Source: Enterobacter chengduensis
GTDB taxonomy: Bacteria; Pseudomonadota; Gammaproteobacteria; Enterobacterales; Enterobacteriaceae
Length of the DNA: 64,000 bases
Direction: 5' to 3'
Assembly (NCBI RefSeq): GCF_001984825.2
Contig: NZ_CP043318.1
Coordinates: 1,550,001 to 1,614,000, forward strand
Shown here: in pieces, positions 30,948 through 39,983 of the stretch
Layout of the letters: every line of letters starts with the position of its first letter
Numbering within the stretch: position 1 is the stretch's first letter
Program-made: the position numbers and the translations under genes
The notes under the pieces: model-generated
Told to the model about the DNA's origin: nothing
The model's database searches: none
What the model saw: the letters and a program-made list of their open reading frames with translations, nothing else

Positions 30948-30969
30948 AAAAGTGTGACACGGGATAAAA
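30948..30969. promoter_or_regulatory. CRP site of the gal promoter
   Basis: A strong half-site TGTGA at 30953-30957 with a weaker partner, at the conserved position between the external operator and the -10 region. In E. coli CRP activates P1 and represses P2 from here. Confidence 0.75.
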
Positions 30970-30971
30970 TA

Positions 30972-30987
30972 GTGGAATCGTTTACAC
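30972..30987. promoter_or_regulatory. External gal operator (OE)
   Basis: GTGTAAACGATTCCAC on the minus strand, the GalR/GalS operator. It is 113 bp from the internal operator, centre to centre, as in E. coli looping geometry. Confidence 0.9.
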
Positions 30988-31065
30988 TGTTTTTAAAATC
31001 CGATTTTCAGCGGCCATGAGGCATTGTAGATCAACGGGATAGCAATGTCTTAGTGCAGGTTATCT

Positions 31066-31089
31066 GAAAAACGGAGGGCAGTGCCCTCC
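31066..31089 (-). terminator. modF terminator
   Basis: On the minus strand, GGAGGGC and GCCCTCC form a stem followed by GTTTTT, within 25 bp of the modF stop. Confidence 0.8.
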
Positions 31090-31094
31090 CGGGA

Positions 31095-32567
31095 TTAATC
31101 GATTTTACTTTGCCGATAGTGATAGCGTTCACCGTCCGCAACAAACTCAAGTCGATGGGTGATACAGGAGGGAGCATCTTCGGCATGGTGTGAAACAAAC
31201 AGCAGCTGCGTTTCGCCTTCGCTAATCAGCACGTCCACAAAGCGGCGGATGAGCTGTCGGTTCAGCGGATCGAGTCCCTGCAGCGGTTCGTCGAGGATCA
31301 GCAGCGTAGGGTGTTTCACCAGCGCGCGAACGATCAGGGCCAGACGCTGCTGCCCCCACGACAGGCTATGAAACGGCGCGTCAGCGACCCGGCTGTCCAT
31401 GCCCAGAATATCCAGCCACTGCTGGGCCAGCTTGAGTTGCCTGTCCGACACCGCCTTATAAATGCCGATGGAGTCAAAATATCCGGAGAGGATCGCGTTG
31501 CGTACCGTGGTGCTGACCCGGTAATCCAGATGCAGGCTGCTGCTGACGTAGCCGATATGTTTTTTGATATCCCAGATGGTTTCGCCGCTGCCGCGACGGC
31601 GGCCAAACAGCGTGAGATCGTTGCTATAGCCCTGCGGGTGATCGCCGGTTACCAGGCTCAGCAGCGTGGATTTCCCCGCGCCGTTGGGGCCAACAATCTG
31701 CCAGTGCTCGCCGGGATTGACCGTCCAGCTGAGGCGGTTAAGGATCGGGCGATCGTCATAAGAGACAATCCCATCCCGCAGCACGATGCGCGGCTGGTGG
31801 GGATCGAGCGCATGGCGCGCCGAAGGAGCGTCGGGTTCCGGAAGGGCAATTCCGTCGAGCCGTTCGCTGTGCGCAAGCTGGGCAATGAGCGCCTGCTGAA
31901 GCAGCGCGTTTTTTTCGCCGGTCTCGGTCAGGCTACAGTCGGCCAGTACGCCTGCGTGCTGAATAAAGTCCGGAATTTCATCGAAGCGGTTAAGCACCAA
32001 AACCAGGGTATATCCCTGCTGATTAAGCGACGCCAGCAGGGCCGCCAGCTGCGCACGGGACTGCACGTCAAGGCCGTCAAACGGTTCGTCGAGGATAAGC
32101 AGTTCGGGCTCGCTCATCAGCGCCTGACAGAGCAGCGTTTTTCGCGTCTCGCCGGTAGAGAGGTATTTAAAGCGCCGGTTCAGCAGTGTGGTGATGCCGA
32201 ACCGTTCCGCCAGGCGCTGACAGCGGGCGGGATCTTTCACCTCATCCTGAATAATTTCCGCCGTCGTGCGGCCGGTATCGTCTTCGCCAGGGCTGAGTAA
32301 ATCGGTGTTATTGCGCTGCCACTCGTCGCTTACCAGCTTTTGCAGCTGTTCAAAGGACAGGCGCGTCAGGCGCGTAAAGTCGCTCTGGTATTCGCCCTTG
32401 AGGAGGGGGAGCTCTCCGGCCAGCGCGCGGGCCAGCGCGGATTTACCGCTGCCGTTAGTGCCGACAAACGCCCAGCTTTCACCCGCGCGTATCGTCAAAT
32501 CGGCAATCGTCAGCGTTTTTGTATCGCTAAGACGAAACGTGCCTTGCGAAATATGCAATGATGACAT
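31095..32567 (-). CDS. modF: ModF, tandem ABC ATPase linked to molybdate genes
   Basis: 490 aa with two ABC domains in one chain. Walker A motifs are GTNGSGKSA (about residues 36-44) and GPNGAGKST (about 293-301), with Walker B LLILDEPFDGLD and LLILDEPLQGLD. The first signature is LSTGETRK and the second LSWGQQRLAL. No membrane segment. It is cotranscribed with modE in E. coli (67-bp gap here) and was named from the mod cluster, but its exact role is not settled; it was called PhrA earlier for a presumed photorepair link. Confidence 0.93.
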   Translation of the reverse strand: MSSLHISQGTFRLSDTKTLTIADLTIRAGESWAFVGTNGSGKSALARALAGELPLLKGEYQSDFTRLTRLSFEQLQKLVSDEWQRNNTDLLSPGEDDTGRTTAEIIQDEVKDPARCQRLAERFGITTLLNRRFKYLSTGETRKTLLCQALMSEPELLILDEPFDGLDVQSRAQLAALLASLNQQGYTLVLVLNRFDEIPDFIQHAGVLADCSLTETGEKNALLQQALIAQLAHSERLDGIALPEPDAPSARHALDPHQPRIVLRDGIVSYDDRPILNRLSWTVNPGEHWQIVGPNGAGKSTLLSLVTGDHPQGYSNDLTLFGRRRGSGETIWDIKKHIGYVSSSLHLDYRVSTTVRNAILSGYFDSIGIYKAVSDRQLKLAQQWLDILGMDSRVADAPFHSLSWGQQRLALIVRALVKHPTLLILDEPLQGLDPLNRQLIRRFVDVLISEGETQLLFVSHHAEDAPSCITHRLEFVADGERYHYRQSKID

Positions 32568-32634
32568 GATTTATCCCTGTTTTTGCAGCAATAGATATCA
32601 GGGATACGCACTGTCGGCGCGATTGTCAATGCGC

Positions 32635-33423
32635 TCAGCACAATGTGGCGATAATCACCCGGTCCGCGTTGAACCAGGCGGTAACAATCATACCTTCTTC
32701 TAAACCCTCCGCTTCGCTAAGCGGGATCGTCGCGCAAAGCCGTTGTCCGTCTGCCAGGGTCATCAGCACTTCGCACTGCGCCTGGCCGCGTTCGATATGG
32801 CCGATTGCGGCCCGTAGCTGGTTATCGGCTGCCTTTGCGCTGTCGGGATCGCGCGTGATGTTCACCCACGGCGCTTTCACGAGCGCCAGTACCTCTTTAC
32901 CTTCATCCAGACCAAGACGTTCTGCGCTCTGCGCCGTGATGGCGGCTTTCAGACGGGTGGTGCCATCGGCGAGCAGGATCTCAATATGCTGCTGGACCTG
33001 CAGATTATCGCGCGCCGTCACCGTCCCAAACCACTGGTTACGGGCGCTGGTTTGCAGCGAGAAGCGGGAAATGGCCGCCAGCAAACTGTCCAGCGGCACG
33101 CTATCGTCGTCGCTCAACGCGTCAAACGCTTTTTGCTGGATCTGGGCCAGCAGATCGTAAAGCTGAATGAGACGCTGGCCGTAACGCGTGACGATCGCAC
33201 CGCCGCCGCCCTTGCCGCCCGTGGCTCTGTCCACCAGCGGCTGTTCGCTGAGGGTGTTCATCTCGTTGATGGCATCCCAGGCGCTTTTGTAGCTGATGCC
33301 TGCATTCTTTGCCCCCTGGCTAATCGAGCCCGTTTGTTCTATTTGTTTAAGCAGGGCGATACGTCGCGGGTCGGCGAAAAGCTTTTGCTGGAGTCGGAGT
33401 GTGAGGAGAATTTCGGCCTGCAT
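32635..33423 (-). CDS. modE: Molybdate-responsive transcription regulator ModE
   Basis: Binds molybdate and represses modABC while activating moa and molybdoenzyme genes. It is 262 aa: a LysR-type winged helix-turn-helix (about 20-110, with SQGAKNAGISYKSAWDAINEM) and two C-terminal Mop domains (TSARNQWFGTVTARD and a second near 200-262). The start MQAEILLTLR at 33423 matches the family; the longer frame to 33507 crosses the acrZ-side promoter. Divergent from acrZ. Confidence 0.95.
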   Translation of the reverse strand: MQAEILLTLRLQQKLFADPRRIALLKQIEQTGSISQGAKNAGISYKSAWDAINEMNTLSEQPLVDRATGGKGGGGAIVTRYGQRLIQLYDLLAQIQQKAFDALSDDDSVPLDSLLAAISRFSLQTSARNQWFGTVTARDNLQVQQHIEILLADGTTRLKAAITAQSAERLGLDEGKEVLALVKAPWVNITRDPDSAKAADNQLRAAIGHIERGQAQCEVLMTLADGQRLCATIPLSEAEGLEEGMIVTAWFNADRVIIATLC

Positions 33424-33550
33424 AACAGTATCCTGGCAAAAAGAGTATTGTGACCCAAATGGCGCAGGGCGCAAAGGGTACCGCACAAAAGGGGATGTTT
33501 TTCTCACCTGAAAGGGTAGAATAAGCTATTCACAATATCTGGAGAAAACC

Positions 33551-33700
33551 ATGTTAGAGTTGTTGAAAAGTCTGGTATTCGCCGTGATCATGGTACCAGT
33601 AGTGATGGCCATCATCCTCGGTGCCATCTACGGCCTGGGTGAAGTGTTCAACCTCTTTTCGAACATTGGTCACAAAGACCAGCCTAAAAAGCAGCATTGA
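33551..33700 (+). CDS. acrZ: AcrAB-TolC accessory small membrane protein AcrZ
   Basis: A 49-residue inner-membrane protein (formerly YbhT), starting [18 protein letters not shown] and ending KKQH. One bent hydrophobic helix at about 8-30 binds the AcrB efflux pump and alters its drug preference in E. coli. AGATTGGAGAAAACC-like spacing (GGAG at 33541-33544) supports the ATG at 33551. It lies alone between modE and modA and has its own terminator. Confidence 0.95.
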   Translation: MLELLKSLVFAVIMVPVVMAIILGAIYGLGEVFNLFSNIGHKDQPKKQH

Positions 33701-33710
33701 TTCCCTCCAG

Positions 33711-33735
33711 AACGCCCGGCCAGCCCGGGCGTTTT
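33711..33735 (+). terminator. acrZ terminator
   Basis: AACGCCCGG-N5-CCGGGCGTT followed by TT, 10 bp after acrZ. Confidence 0.88.
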
Positions 33736-33835
33736 GCTCTCAAGTTTCCCGCATTTTCGTCGATAATATTGTAGGCATCACGCCGGTTTACCTCTTCAGC
33801 GGTACGATTTAACGCTGGGATCTCCCTGACGTTAT

Positions 33836-33859
33836 CGTTATATTAATGTGTATATAACG
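33836..33859. promoter_or_regulatory. ModE operator upstream of modA
   Basis: A perfect 8-8-8 inverted repeat: CGTTATAT at 33836-33843 and ATATAACG at 33852-33859. It is 20 bp before the modA ATG, matching the ModE box that covers the modABC start in E. coli. A similar 24-bp element precedes moaA at 57586. Confidence 0.9.
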
Positions 33860-33878
33860 CTACTCACAGGAGTTACAG

Positions 33879-34652
33879 ATGGCACGTTCATGGGTACGCC
33901 TTTTCGCAGGGGCAACGCTGACGCTTTCACTTACCGGACACGCGCTGGCGGACGACGGTAAAATCACGGTCTTTGCGGCGGCGTCGCTGACAAACGCGCT
34001 GCAGGATATCGCGGCGGCGTATAAAAAAGAGAAAAACGTCGAGGTGGTCTCCTCGTTTGCCTCTTCCTCAACGCTGGCGCGCCAGATAGAAGCGGGTGCA
34101 CCGGCGGATCTGTTCATTTCGGCTGACCAGAAGTGGATGGATTACGCGGTGGAGAAGAAATCGATTGATGCGGCAACCCGCGAAACGCTGCTGGGGAATA
34201 GCCTGGTTGTCGTGGCGCCGAAGGCCAGCCCGCAGGCCGACTTCACCATCAACAAAGAGACTCACTGGACGAGCCTGCTCAACGGTGGCCGTCTGGCGGT
34301 GGGCGATCCGGAGCACGTTCCGGCCGGTATTTATGCCAAAGAAGCGCTGCAAAAGCTGGGGGCATGGGAGACATTGTCACCGAAGCTAGCCCCGGCGGAA
34401 GATGTCCGCGGCGCGCTGGCGCTGGTGGAACGCAACGAGGCCCCGCTGGGCATTGTGTATGGCTCTGATGCCGTTGCCAGCAAGGGCGTGAAAGTGGTGG
34501 CAACGTTCCCGGAAGACTCCCACAAGAAAGTGGAATATCCTGTTGCGATTGTTGATGGACATAAAAATGCGACCGTGACGGCCTTCCGCGATTACCTGAA
34601 GGGGCCGGAAGCGTCCGCAATCTTTAAACGTTACGGATTTACGACTCACTGA
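33879..34652 (+). CDS. modA: Molybdate-binding periplasmic protein ModA
   Basis: Substrate-binding protein of the molybdate ABC importer. It is 257 aa with a signal peptide ending ALA near 24-25. Oxyanion contacts lie in VFAAASLTNAL and SFASSSTLARQIEAGAPADLF, and the AEDVRGALALVERNEAPLG hinge region is intact. Its TGA overlaps modB ATG by one base. Confidence 0.97.
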   Translation: MARSWVRLFAGATLTLSLTGHALADDGKITVFAAASLTNALQDIAAAYKKEKNVEVVSSFASSSTLARQIEAGAPADLFISADQKWMDYAVEKKSIDAATRETLLGNSLVVVAPKASPQADFTINKETHWTSLLNGGRLAVGDPEHVPAGIYAKEALQKLGAWETLSPKLAPAEDVRGALALVERNEAPLGIVYGSDAVASKGVKVVATFPEDSHKKVEYPVAIVDGHKNATVTAFRDYLKGPEASAIFKRYGFTTH

Positions 34653-35341
34653 TGATATTGACCGATCCTGAATGGCAGGCTGTTCTGCTGAGCCTTAAAG
34701 TCTCTTCCCTGGCGGTTGCGCTGAGTTTGCCCTTTGGGATCTTCTTTGCCTGGTTACTGGTTCGCTGCCGGTTTCCCGGCAAAGCGCTGCTCGACAGCGT
34801 GCTTCATCTTCCGCTCGTTTTGCCGCCCGTGGTGGTCGGTTACCTGCTGCTTATTTTGATGGGGCGACGCGGCTTTATCGGCGAGAAGCTCTACGACTGG
34901 TTTGGGCTGACGTTCGCCTTTAGCTGGCGCGGTGCGGTACTGGCGGCAGCGGTGATGTCATTCCCGCTGATGGTGAGGGCGATCCGCCTCGCGCTGGAAG
35001 GGGTGGACATGAAGCTCGAACAGGCGGCCCGCACGCTCGGTGCCGGGCGCTGGCGCGTCTTTTTCACCATCACGCTACCCCTGACGTTACCCGGTATTAT
35101 TGTTGGTACGGTGCTGGCCTTCGCCCGTTCGCTGGGCGAGTTCGGCGCGACCATCACGTTCGTATCGAACATTCCCGGCGAGACGCGGACGATTCCGTCA
35201 GCCATGTATACGCTGATACAAACGCCCGGCGGAGAAGGCGCGGCGGCGCGGCTGTGCATTATCTCGATCGTCTTAGCCCTGGCCTCGCTGCTGGTGTCTG
35301 AATGGCTGGCGCGGCTGAGCCGCGAGCGGATGGGGAAATAA
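34652..35341 (+). CDS. modB: Molybdate ABC transporter permease ModB
   Basis: Membrane channel of the molybdate importer, 229 aa, with about five to six helices. The EAA loop for contact with ModC is [27 protein letters not shown] (residues about 125-151). Translationally coupled to modA (TGATG) and followed 2 bp later by modC. Confidence 0.97.
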   Translation: MILTDPEWQAVLLSLKVSSLAVALSLPFGIFFAWLLVRCRFPGKALLDSVLHLPLVLPPVVVGYLLLILMGRRGFIGEKLYDWFGLTFAFSWRGAVLAAAVMSFPLMVRAIRLALEGVDMKLEQAARTLGAGRWRVFFTITLPLTLPGIIVGTVLAFARSLGEFGATITFVSNIPGETRTIPSAMYTLIQTPGGEGAAARLCIISIVLALASLLVSEWLARLSRERMGK

Positions 35342-35343
35342 GC

Positions 35344-36402
35344 ATGCTGGAACTGAACTTCACCCAGACGCTGGGAAACCATACCCTGACGCTTAACGAG
35401 ACGCTGCCTGCGAGCGGTATTACCGCCATCTTCGGCGTGTCGGGGGCGGGCAAAACGTCGCTGATCAATGCCATCAGCGGCCTGACGCGCCCGCAGTCAG
35501 GCCGCATCGTATTGAATAACCGCGTTTTGAATGACGTGGAAAATAAGGTGTATCTGTCGCCGGATAAGCGCCGCATCGGCTATGTTTTCCAGGACGCGCG
35601 CCTGTTCCCGCACTACAGCGTGCGCGGCAACCTGCGTTACGGCATGGCGAAAAGCATGGCCGGGCAGTTCGATAAGCTGGTGACCCTTTTAGGGATTGAG
35701 CCATTGCTCGACAGGCTGCCATCGTCGCTCTCCGGCGGAGAAAAACAGCGCGTGGCCATTGGCCGCGCCTTGCTGACCGCGCCCGAACTGCTGCTGCTCG
35801 ACGAACCGCTGGCCTCGCTGGATATTCCGCGTAAGCGCGAGCTTCTGCCCTATCTACAGCGCCTGACGCGCGAGATTAATATTCCGATGCTCTACGTCAG
35901 CCACTCGCTGGATGAGATCCTCCATCTGGCCGACAAAGTGCTGGTGCTGGAAGAGGGCAGCGTGAAGGCCTTCGGCAACCTCGAAGAGGTGTGGGGCAGC
36001 AGCGTGATGCACCCCTGGCTACCCCGGGAGCAGCAGAGCAGCATCCTGAAGGTGAGCGTGCTGGAACATCACCCCCACTACGCGATGACCGCGCTGGCGC
36101 TGGGCGACCAGCACCTGTGGGTCAATAAGATCGACAAACCGCTGCAGTCGGCGCTGCGAATTCGCATCCAGGCGTCGGACGTCTCGCTGGTGCTGCAGCC
36201 GCCGCTGCAAACCAGCATTCGAAATATTCTGCGCGCTAAGGTCGCGGAATGTTTTGACGATAACGGCCAGGTGGAAGTGAAGCTTGAAGTCGGCAGCAGG
36301 ACGCTCTGGGCGCGCATCAGCCCGTGGGCCAGGGATGAGTTAGGGATCAAGCCCGGCCTGTGGCTTTACGCGCAAATTAAGAGCGTCTCGATCACCGCCT
36401 GA
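35344..36402 (+). CDS. modC: Molybdate ABC transporter ATP-binding protein ModC
   Basis: ATPase of the molybdate importer, 352 aa. Walker [10 protein letters not shown] (about residues 31-39), signature [15 protein letters not shown], Walker [15 protein letters not shown]-terminal Mop (oxyanion-binding) domain spans about 290-352, known in some homologs for feedback inhibition by molybdate. The start at 35344 ([10 protein letters not shown]) lies just after the modB stop. Its stop directly abuts the convergent ybhA stop with no spacer. Confidence 0.96.
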   Translation: MLELNFTQTLGNHTLTLNETLPASGITAIFGVSGAGKTSLINAISGLTRPQSGRIVLNNRVLNDVENKVYLSPDKRRIGYVFQDARLFPHYSVRGNLRYGMAKSMAGQFDKLVTLLGIEPLLDRLPSSLSGGEKQRVAIGRALLTAPELLLLDEPLASLDIPRKRELLPYLQRLTREINIPMLYVSHSLDEILHLADKVLVLEEGSVKAFGNLEEVWGSSVMHPWLPREQQSSILKVSVLEHHPHYAMTALALGDQHLWVNKIDKPLQSALRIRIQASDVSLVLQPPLQTSIRNILRAKVAECFDDNGQVEVKLEVGSRTLWARISPWARDELGIKPGLWLYAQIKSVSITA

Positions 36403-37221
36403 TTACAGCAGGTGGGTATAAATGTACTGCGCGATGCTGTCGGTGGTGTTGTCGCCAATCACCACGTTAGCGCGCGCTTTCACCGCGTCGTCGGCATTGC
36501 CCATCGCCACGCCCGTACCGGCGGCTTCCAGCATGCTGATGTCGTTATAGTTGTCGCCAAAGGCGATGACGTCCTGCATTGACCCGCCCAGCGATTCCAC
36601 GTACTGCGTCAGCCGCTTGCCTTTGCTGTTGCCTTTGCGGGCAATATCCACCTGATCGTGCCAGGACCATTCGCACGCCAGACCCAGCGTCTGCTCCACG
36701 TGCTTCGCGAAGGCATTCAGTTTGGTGGTGTCTTCATCCGTCAGGGCGAATTTCCAGATAGCCTCAACGTCCTGAGCCGCCTGGCGCAGGGAGGAGACCT
36801 GGGTAAAGACCGGACGCTGCGCTTCAGGGAGGGACAACGCCCAGTTGCTGGTGCGCACCACGTGGCCGGTTGGGCGTTCGTAGACCATCGCGTTGTCCAC
36901 GTACATCAGGCCGTGAACGTTATGCTCATCCAGCAGATCAATCAGCTGCAGCGCCTGGGGAACCGGCAGCGGGTCGGAGGCTAAAACCTTTTTTGCCTGA
37001 TAATCATACAAATAGGTGCCATTACAACAAATTGCAGGTGTATCTAACGCCAGTGCCTGATAAAAAGGATGAATGGCAACGTGATGTCGACCCGTAACGA
37101 TAAGAAGTTGATATCCTGCTTCCTGGGCGCGCTTAAGCGCTTCAAGGGAGGAGGGGAGCAGGGTTTTCTGAGGGGTAAGTAATGTTCCGTCTAAATCCAG
37201 TGCAATCACACGCGAGGTCAT
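36403..37221 (-). CDS. ybhA: HAD-family phosphatase YbhA
   Basis: A Cof-type (HAD IIB) sugar-phosphate and pyridoxal-phosphate phosphatase, 272 aa. Motif I is ALDLDGTLLT near residue 8-17, motif II ITGR-type VTGRHHVAI, and the C-terminal motif IV is AFGDNYNDISMLEAAGTGVAMGNA. E. coli YbhA dephosphorylates pyridoxal phosphate and several sugar phosphates; the physiological substrate is uncertain. Confidence 0.93.
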   Translation of the reverse strand: MTSRVIALDLDGTLLTPQKTLLPSSLEALKRAQEAGYQLLIVTGRHHVAIHPFYQALALDTPAICCNGTYLYDYQAKKVLASDPLPVPQALQLIDLLDEHNVHGLMYVDNAMVYERPTGHVVRTSNWALSLPEAQRPVFTQVSSLRQAAQDVEAIWKFALTDEDTTKLNAFAKHVEQTLGLACEWSWHDQVDIARKGNSKGKRLTQYVESLGGSMQDVIAFGDNYNDISMLEAAGTGVAMGNADDAVKARANVVIGDNTTDSIAQYIYTHLL

Positions 37222-37361
37222 TTGTTCTTCCGGGTTAATGTTGAATTTTAGGTCTCAGGCGATGTTACACCGAGAGTAAATCGCTGCAAAATTCCTGGCT
37301 AAAATTCAGCATTCACCGTTAAAAATAATCACTTTCACGCGCAGTGAGGAAAGGAGTGTTC

Positions 37362-38357
37362 ATGAAACAAACCGTTTATACCGCCAGTCCTGAAAGTCAG
37401 CAGATCCACGTCTGGCGTTTGAATGCAGAAGGTTCGCTCACGCTGGTTCAGGTTGTTGATGTTCCGGGGCAGGTACAGCCAATGGTCGTCAGCCCGGATA
37501 AACGTTTTCTCTATGTTGGCGTACGCCCTGAGTTCCGGGTGCTGGCCTACCGCATTTCGCCTGACGACGGCGCGCTGACCTACACTGCCGAAGCGCCGCT
37601 GCCTGGCAGCCCAACCCACATCTCTACCGATCGTAAAGGGCGCTTTATCTTTAGCGGCTCCTACAATGCGGGCTGCGTCAGCGTGACCCGTCTTGACGAC
37701 GGCATTCCGGTCGAAACCGTCGACGTGGTGGAAGGGCTGGAAGGCTGCCACTCGGCTAACATCTCTCCGGACAACCGCACGCTGTGGGTGCCCGCGCTGA
37801 AGCAGGATCGCATCTGTCTGTTCACCCTGAGCGACGATGGTCACCTGGTGGCGCAGACGCCTGCTGAAGTCACGACGGTAGAGGGCGCGGGTCCGCGCCA
37901 TATGGTGTTCCATCCGAACCAGCAGTACGCCTACGTGGTTAACGAACTGAACAGCTCTGTGGACGTCTGGGAGCTGAAAGATCCTAACGGCCAGATTGAG
38001 TGCGTGCAGACGCTGGACATGATGCCGTCTGACTTCTCCGACACCCGCTGGGCGGCGGATATCCACATCACGCCTGACGGACGTCATCTGTACGCCTGCG
38101 ACCGTACCTCCAGCCTGATTACCGTGTTTAGCGTGTCTGAAGACGGCAGCGTGCTGGCGATTGAAGGCTTCCAGCCAACGGAAACCCAGCCGCGCGGCTT
38201 TAACATCGATCGCAGCGGAAAATACCTGATTGCGGCGGGGCAGAAATCCCACCACATCGCGCTGTATGAAATTAAAGGCGAGCAGGGTCTGCTGGAAGAG
38301 AAAGGGCGCTACGCCGTAGGCCAGGGGCCAATGTGGGTCGTGGTTAACGCTCACTAA
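37362..38357 (+). CDS. pgl: 6-phosphogluconolactonase
   Basis: Hydrolyses 6-phosphogluconolactone in the oxidative pentose phosphate pathway. It is 331 aa, a seven-bladed beta-propeller of the lactonase_7 family, unlike the unrelated DevB-type enzyme. Visible signatures are [22 protein letters not shown] [15 protein letters not shown] and [12 protein letters not shown]. The start at 37362 ([10 protein letters not shown]) follows GAAAGGAGTG; the extended frame at 37344 lacks a matching family N-terminus. Confidence 0.96.
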   Translation: MKQTVYTASPESQQIHVWRLNAEGSLTLVQVVDVPGQVQPMVVSPDKRFLYVGVRPEFRVLAYRISPDDGALTYTAEAPLPGSPTHISTDRKGRFIFSGSYNAGCVSVTRLDDGIPVETVDVVEGLEGCHSANISPDNRTLWVPALKQDRICLFTLSDDGHLVAQTPAEVTTVEGAGPRHMVFHPNQQYAYVVNELNSSVDVWELKDPNGQIECVQTLDMMPSDFSDTRWAADIHITPDGRHLYACDRTSSLITVFSVSEDGSVLAIEGFQPTETQPRGFNIDRSGKYLIAAGQKSHHIALYEIKGEQGLLEEKGRYAVGQGPMWVVVNAH

Positions 38358-38370
38358 GCGGCTTAAAATA

Positions 38371-38397
38371 AAAAACCTCGCGAATGCGAGGTTTTTT
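38371..38397 (+). terminator. pgl terminator
   Basis: AAAAACCTCGC-GAAT-GCGAGGTTTTT followed by more T, 13 bp after pgl. Confidence 0.92.
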
Positions 38398-38399
38398 TA

Positions 38400-38469
38400 T
38401 GCCCGGTGGCACTGCGTTTACCGGGCCTACGGGGGGTAGGCCGGGTAAGGCGAAGCCGCCACCCGGCAA
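38400..38469. repeat. Paired REP units (BIME) between pgl and ybhC
   Basis: Two head-to-head REP palindromes: GCCCGGTGGCACTGCG...CCGGGC and GCCGGGTAAGGCG...GCCGCCACCCGGC. They lie between convergent genes, the usual setting for such elements. Confidence 0.9.
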
Positions 38470-38475
38470 AACGGC

Positions 38476-39759
38476 TTACTGCTTCGGCTCAGCAACCACT
38501 TTGCTACCCAGACCGCGGTTGTTGTACTCCCACATGCGGTTGAAGTTCGCGTCGTTCAGGTTGCGCTGCACGTTTCCTTTATCATCCACCGCGCCGGTAT
38601 TGCCGGAGAACGGACGTTTGGAGACTGCGGCATCCGCCCACGGTTTCGCCATGTTAAAGCCTTCGTTGATCACGCTGTCGCGGATCACCACCTGACCGTT
38701 GGTCGCAGCGTCCACGTCCAGGGAGCGTCCCAGCTGCGCCACGCCGTCACCGGCCGCGTTAAAGCGGCTGTTCACGGCCAGGAAGCCGTAGAAGAGGTTC
38801 GACTGGGTTGCCGGGGCAAACACGTAACCTTCCTGCTGAGTACGTGAGTTGACCACGCGGAAATCGGTATTATCAAATACCACCGCGCCGCGGCCGGACA
38901 CCAGATCCACGTCACCTTCAACGTAGCTGTTGGTCACCAGCGTGCGGGTCAGGCGGTTGTTCTGCAGGGTGTTCTGCACGCCGCTGTTGGTCACGAAGAA
39001 GGTGTTCTGACGCCCCAGGATGTTAACGTTGTTTATCTGCACCTGGTCACCATCGCTACGCAGCGCAACGGCCTGGTGGTTGCCGGCATCAACGCTGTCG
39101 CCCAGGGTATTCTGAATGGTCAGGTTCTGCAGCTGCAGGCCGTTATTCTGAGACCAGAATACCGCCGAGCACATCACGCCAACGGTGGCGGAACGCTTGC
39201 TCTGGCAGTTATCAAACATGTACCACGCCGGTTTGCCCGGCATGTATTTACCGGCCGGGTTAACCAGGTGACGCCAGGTGTTGCTGTCGATTTCGGAATC
39301 AATCGCCAGGCCAATTTTAACGTCGATCGCTTTTTCGCCCAGACCGTAAAGCGTGATGCTGCCCGGGGCTGCCGGAACATACACGGTGCCTTCATATTCA
39401 CCCGGCAGGATCGCGATGTACTGGCGAGACGCGCTGTGTTTCGTGATGGCAGCATCGACCGCAGCCTGGATCGAGGTGTGCGTTACGCCCTGCGCGCCCG
39501 CCGGGCCAACCACGAAGTCAGGCTGTTTAGGCAGGTTGATTGAGGACGGTGTCCACGGCGCAGCGTTAGGATCCATCGCCGAGAAGTAGTGCGCGCGATT
39601 GAAGTTCTTCGCTTCATCTGCGGACAAAATCGGGCGCGAGGCGGTACCGGGCGCAACCTGCTCAGAAGGGCGCTGATCCGGTGGGGTTGAACTGCATGCG
39701 GATAAGGTCACGCCAAAGGCGAGTGCCAACGCCAGACGGGAAATCCTGGAAATGTTCAA
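38476..39759 (-). CDS. ybhC: YbhC, outer-membrane lipoprotein of the pectinesterase family
   Basis: 427 aa with a lipoprotein signal (LTLSAC, Cys22) and a right-handed beta-helix of the pectin methylesterase family. E. coli YbhC is an outer-membrane lipoprotein with weak acyl-CoA thioesterase activity and lacks clear pectinesterase function. Segments such as GYVFAPATQSNLFYGFL and GDVDLVSGRGAVVFDN correspond to the family's catalytic region, in which Asp residues remain visible. The natural substrate is unknown. Its promoter region contains the lambda attB core. Confidence 0.92.
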   Translation of the reverse strand: MNISRISRLALALAFGVTLSACSSTPPDQRPSEQVAPGTASRPILSADEAKNFNRAHYFSAMDPNAAPWTPSSINLPKQPDFVVGPAGAQGVTHTSIQAAVDAAITKHSASRQYIAILPGEYEGTVYVPAAPGSITLYGLGEKAIDVKIGLAIDSEIDSNTWRHLVNPAGKYMPGKPAWYMFDNCQSKRSATVGVMCSAVFWSQNNGLQLQNLTIQNTLGDSVDAGNHQAVALRSDGDQVQINNVNILGRQNTFFVTNSGVQNTLQNNRLTRTLVTNSYVEGDVDLVSGRGAVVFDNTDFRVVNSRTQQEGYVFAPATQSNLFYGFLAVNSRFNAAGDGVAQLGRSLDVDAATNGQVVIRDSVINEGFNMAKPWADAAVSKRPFSGNTGAVDDKGNVQRNLNDANFNRMWEYNNRGLGSKVVAEPKQ

Positions 39760-39808
39760 GGTGAAGCTCCTGGGTATGCAAGTCTTTACGGGATAGACGA
39801 AATAGCCT

Positions 39809-39823
39809 GCTTTTTTATACTAA
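39809..39823. other. attB: Phage lambda-type attB core, unoccupied
   Basis: GCTTTTTTATACTAA is identical to the 15-bp lambda attachment core as I recall it, and the flanks (CCT on the left; GTTGAGCGAAACGG on the right) match E. coli attB with one change in the right arm-adjacent site. As in E. coli it lies just upstream of ybhC. No integrase or prophage sequence adjoins it. On the minus strand the core contains a TATAAA, so it may also be part of the ybhC promoter. Confidence 0.85.
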
Positions 39824-39923
39824 GTTGAGCGAAACGGGAAGATAAAAAGGGTAAAAGTTGCATTTTTCGCCCCGGCGCGGCAGGTAAACGATCACAAATA
39901 AATAACATTCTCCGCAAAGTCGG

Positions 39924-39951
39924 TTGACAGCAGACAGCAGATGAAAATAAA
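39924..39951 (+). promoter_or_regulatory. hutI sigma-70 promoter
   Basis: TTGACA (39924-39929), 16-bp spacer, AATAAA (39946-39951). The HutC operator overlaps and follows the -10 element, which suits steric repression. Confidence 0.65.
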
Positions 39952-39962
39952 TGTCTATACAA
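39952..39962. promoter_or_regulatory. HutC operator at hutI
   Basis: TGTCTATACAA at 39952-39962 shares the core of the clearer operator at 42969-42982. HutC repression is relieved by urocanate in enterics; the site is inferred from the shared motif. Confidence 0.7.
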
Positions 39963-39983
39963 CCCATGACAAGTGGAATGCCC

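Noticed and set aside
31095..32567. modF as an ABC transporter with missing permease
   Set aside because: The tandem-ABC form and its place with modE are normal for this family in enterics; it is not a broken transporter here.
39760..39983. Prophage remnant around the attB core
   Set aside because: Only the core and flanks are present; no integrase, arm-type sites or phage genes can be seen.
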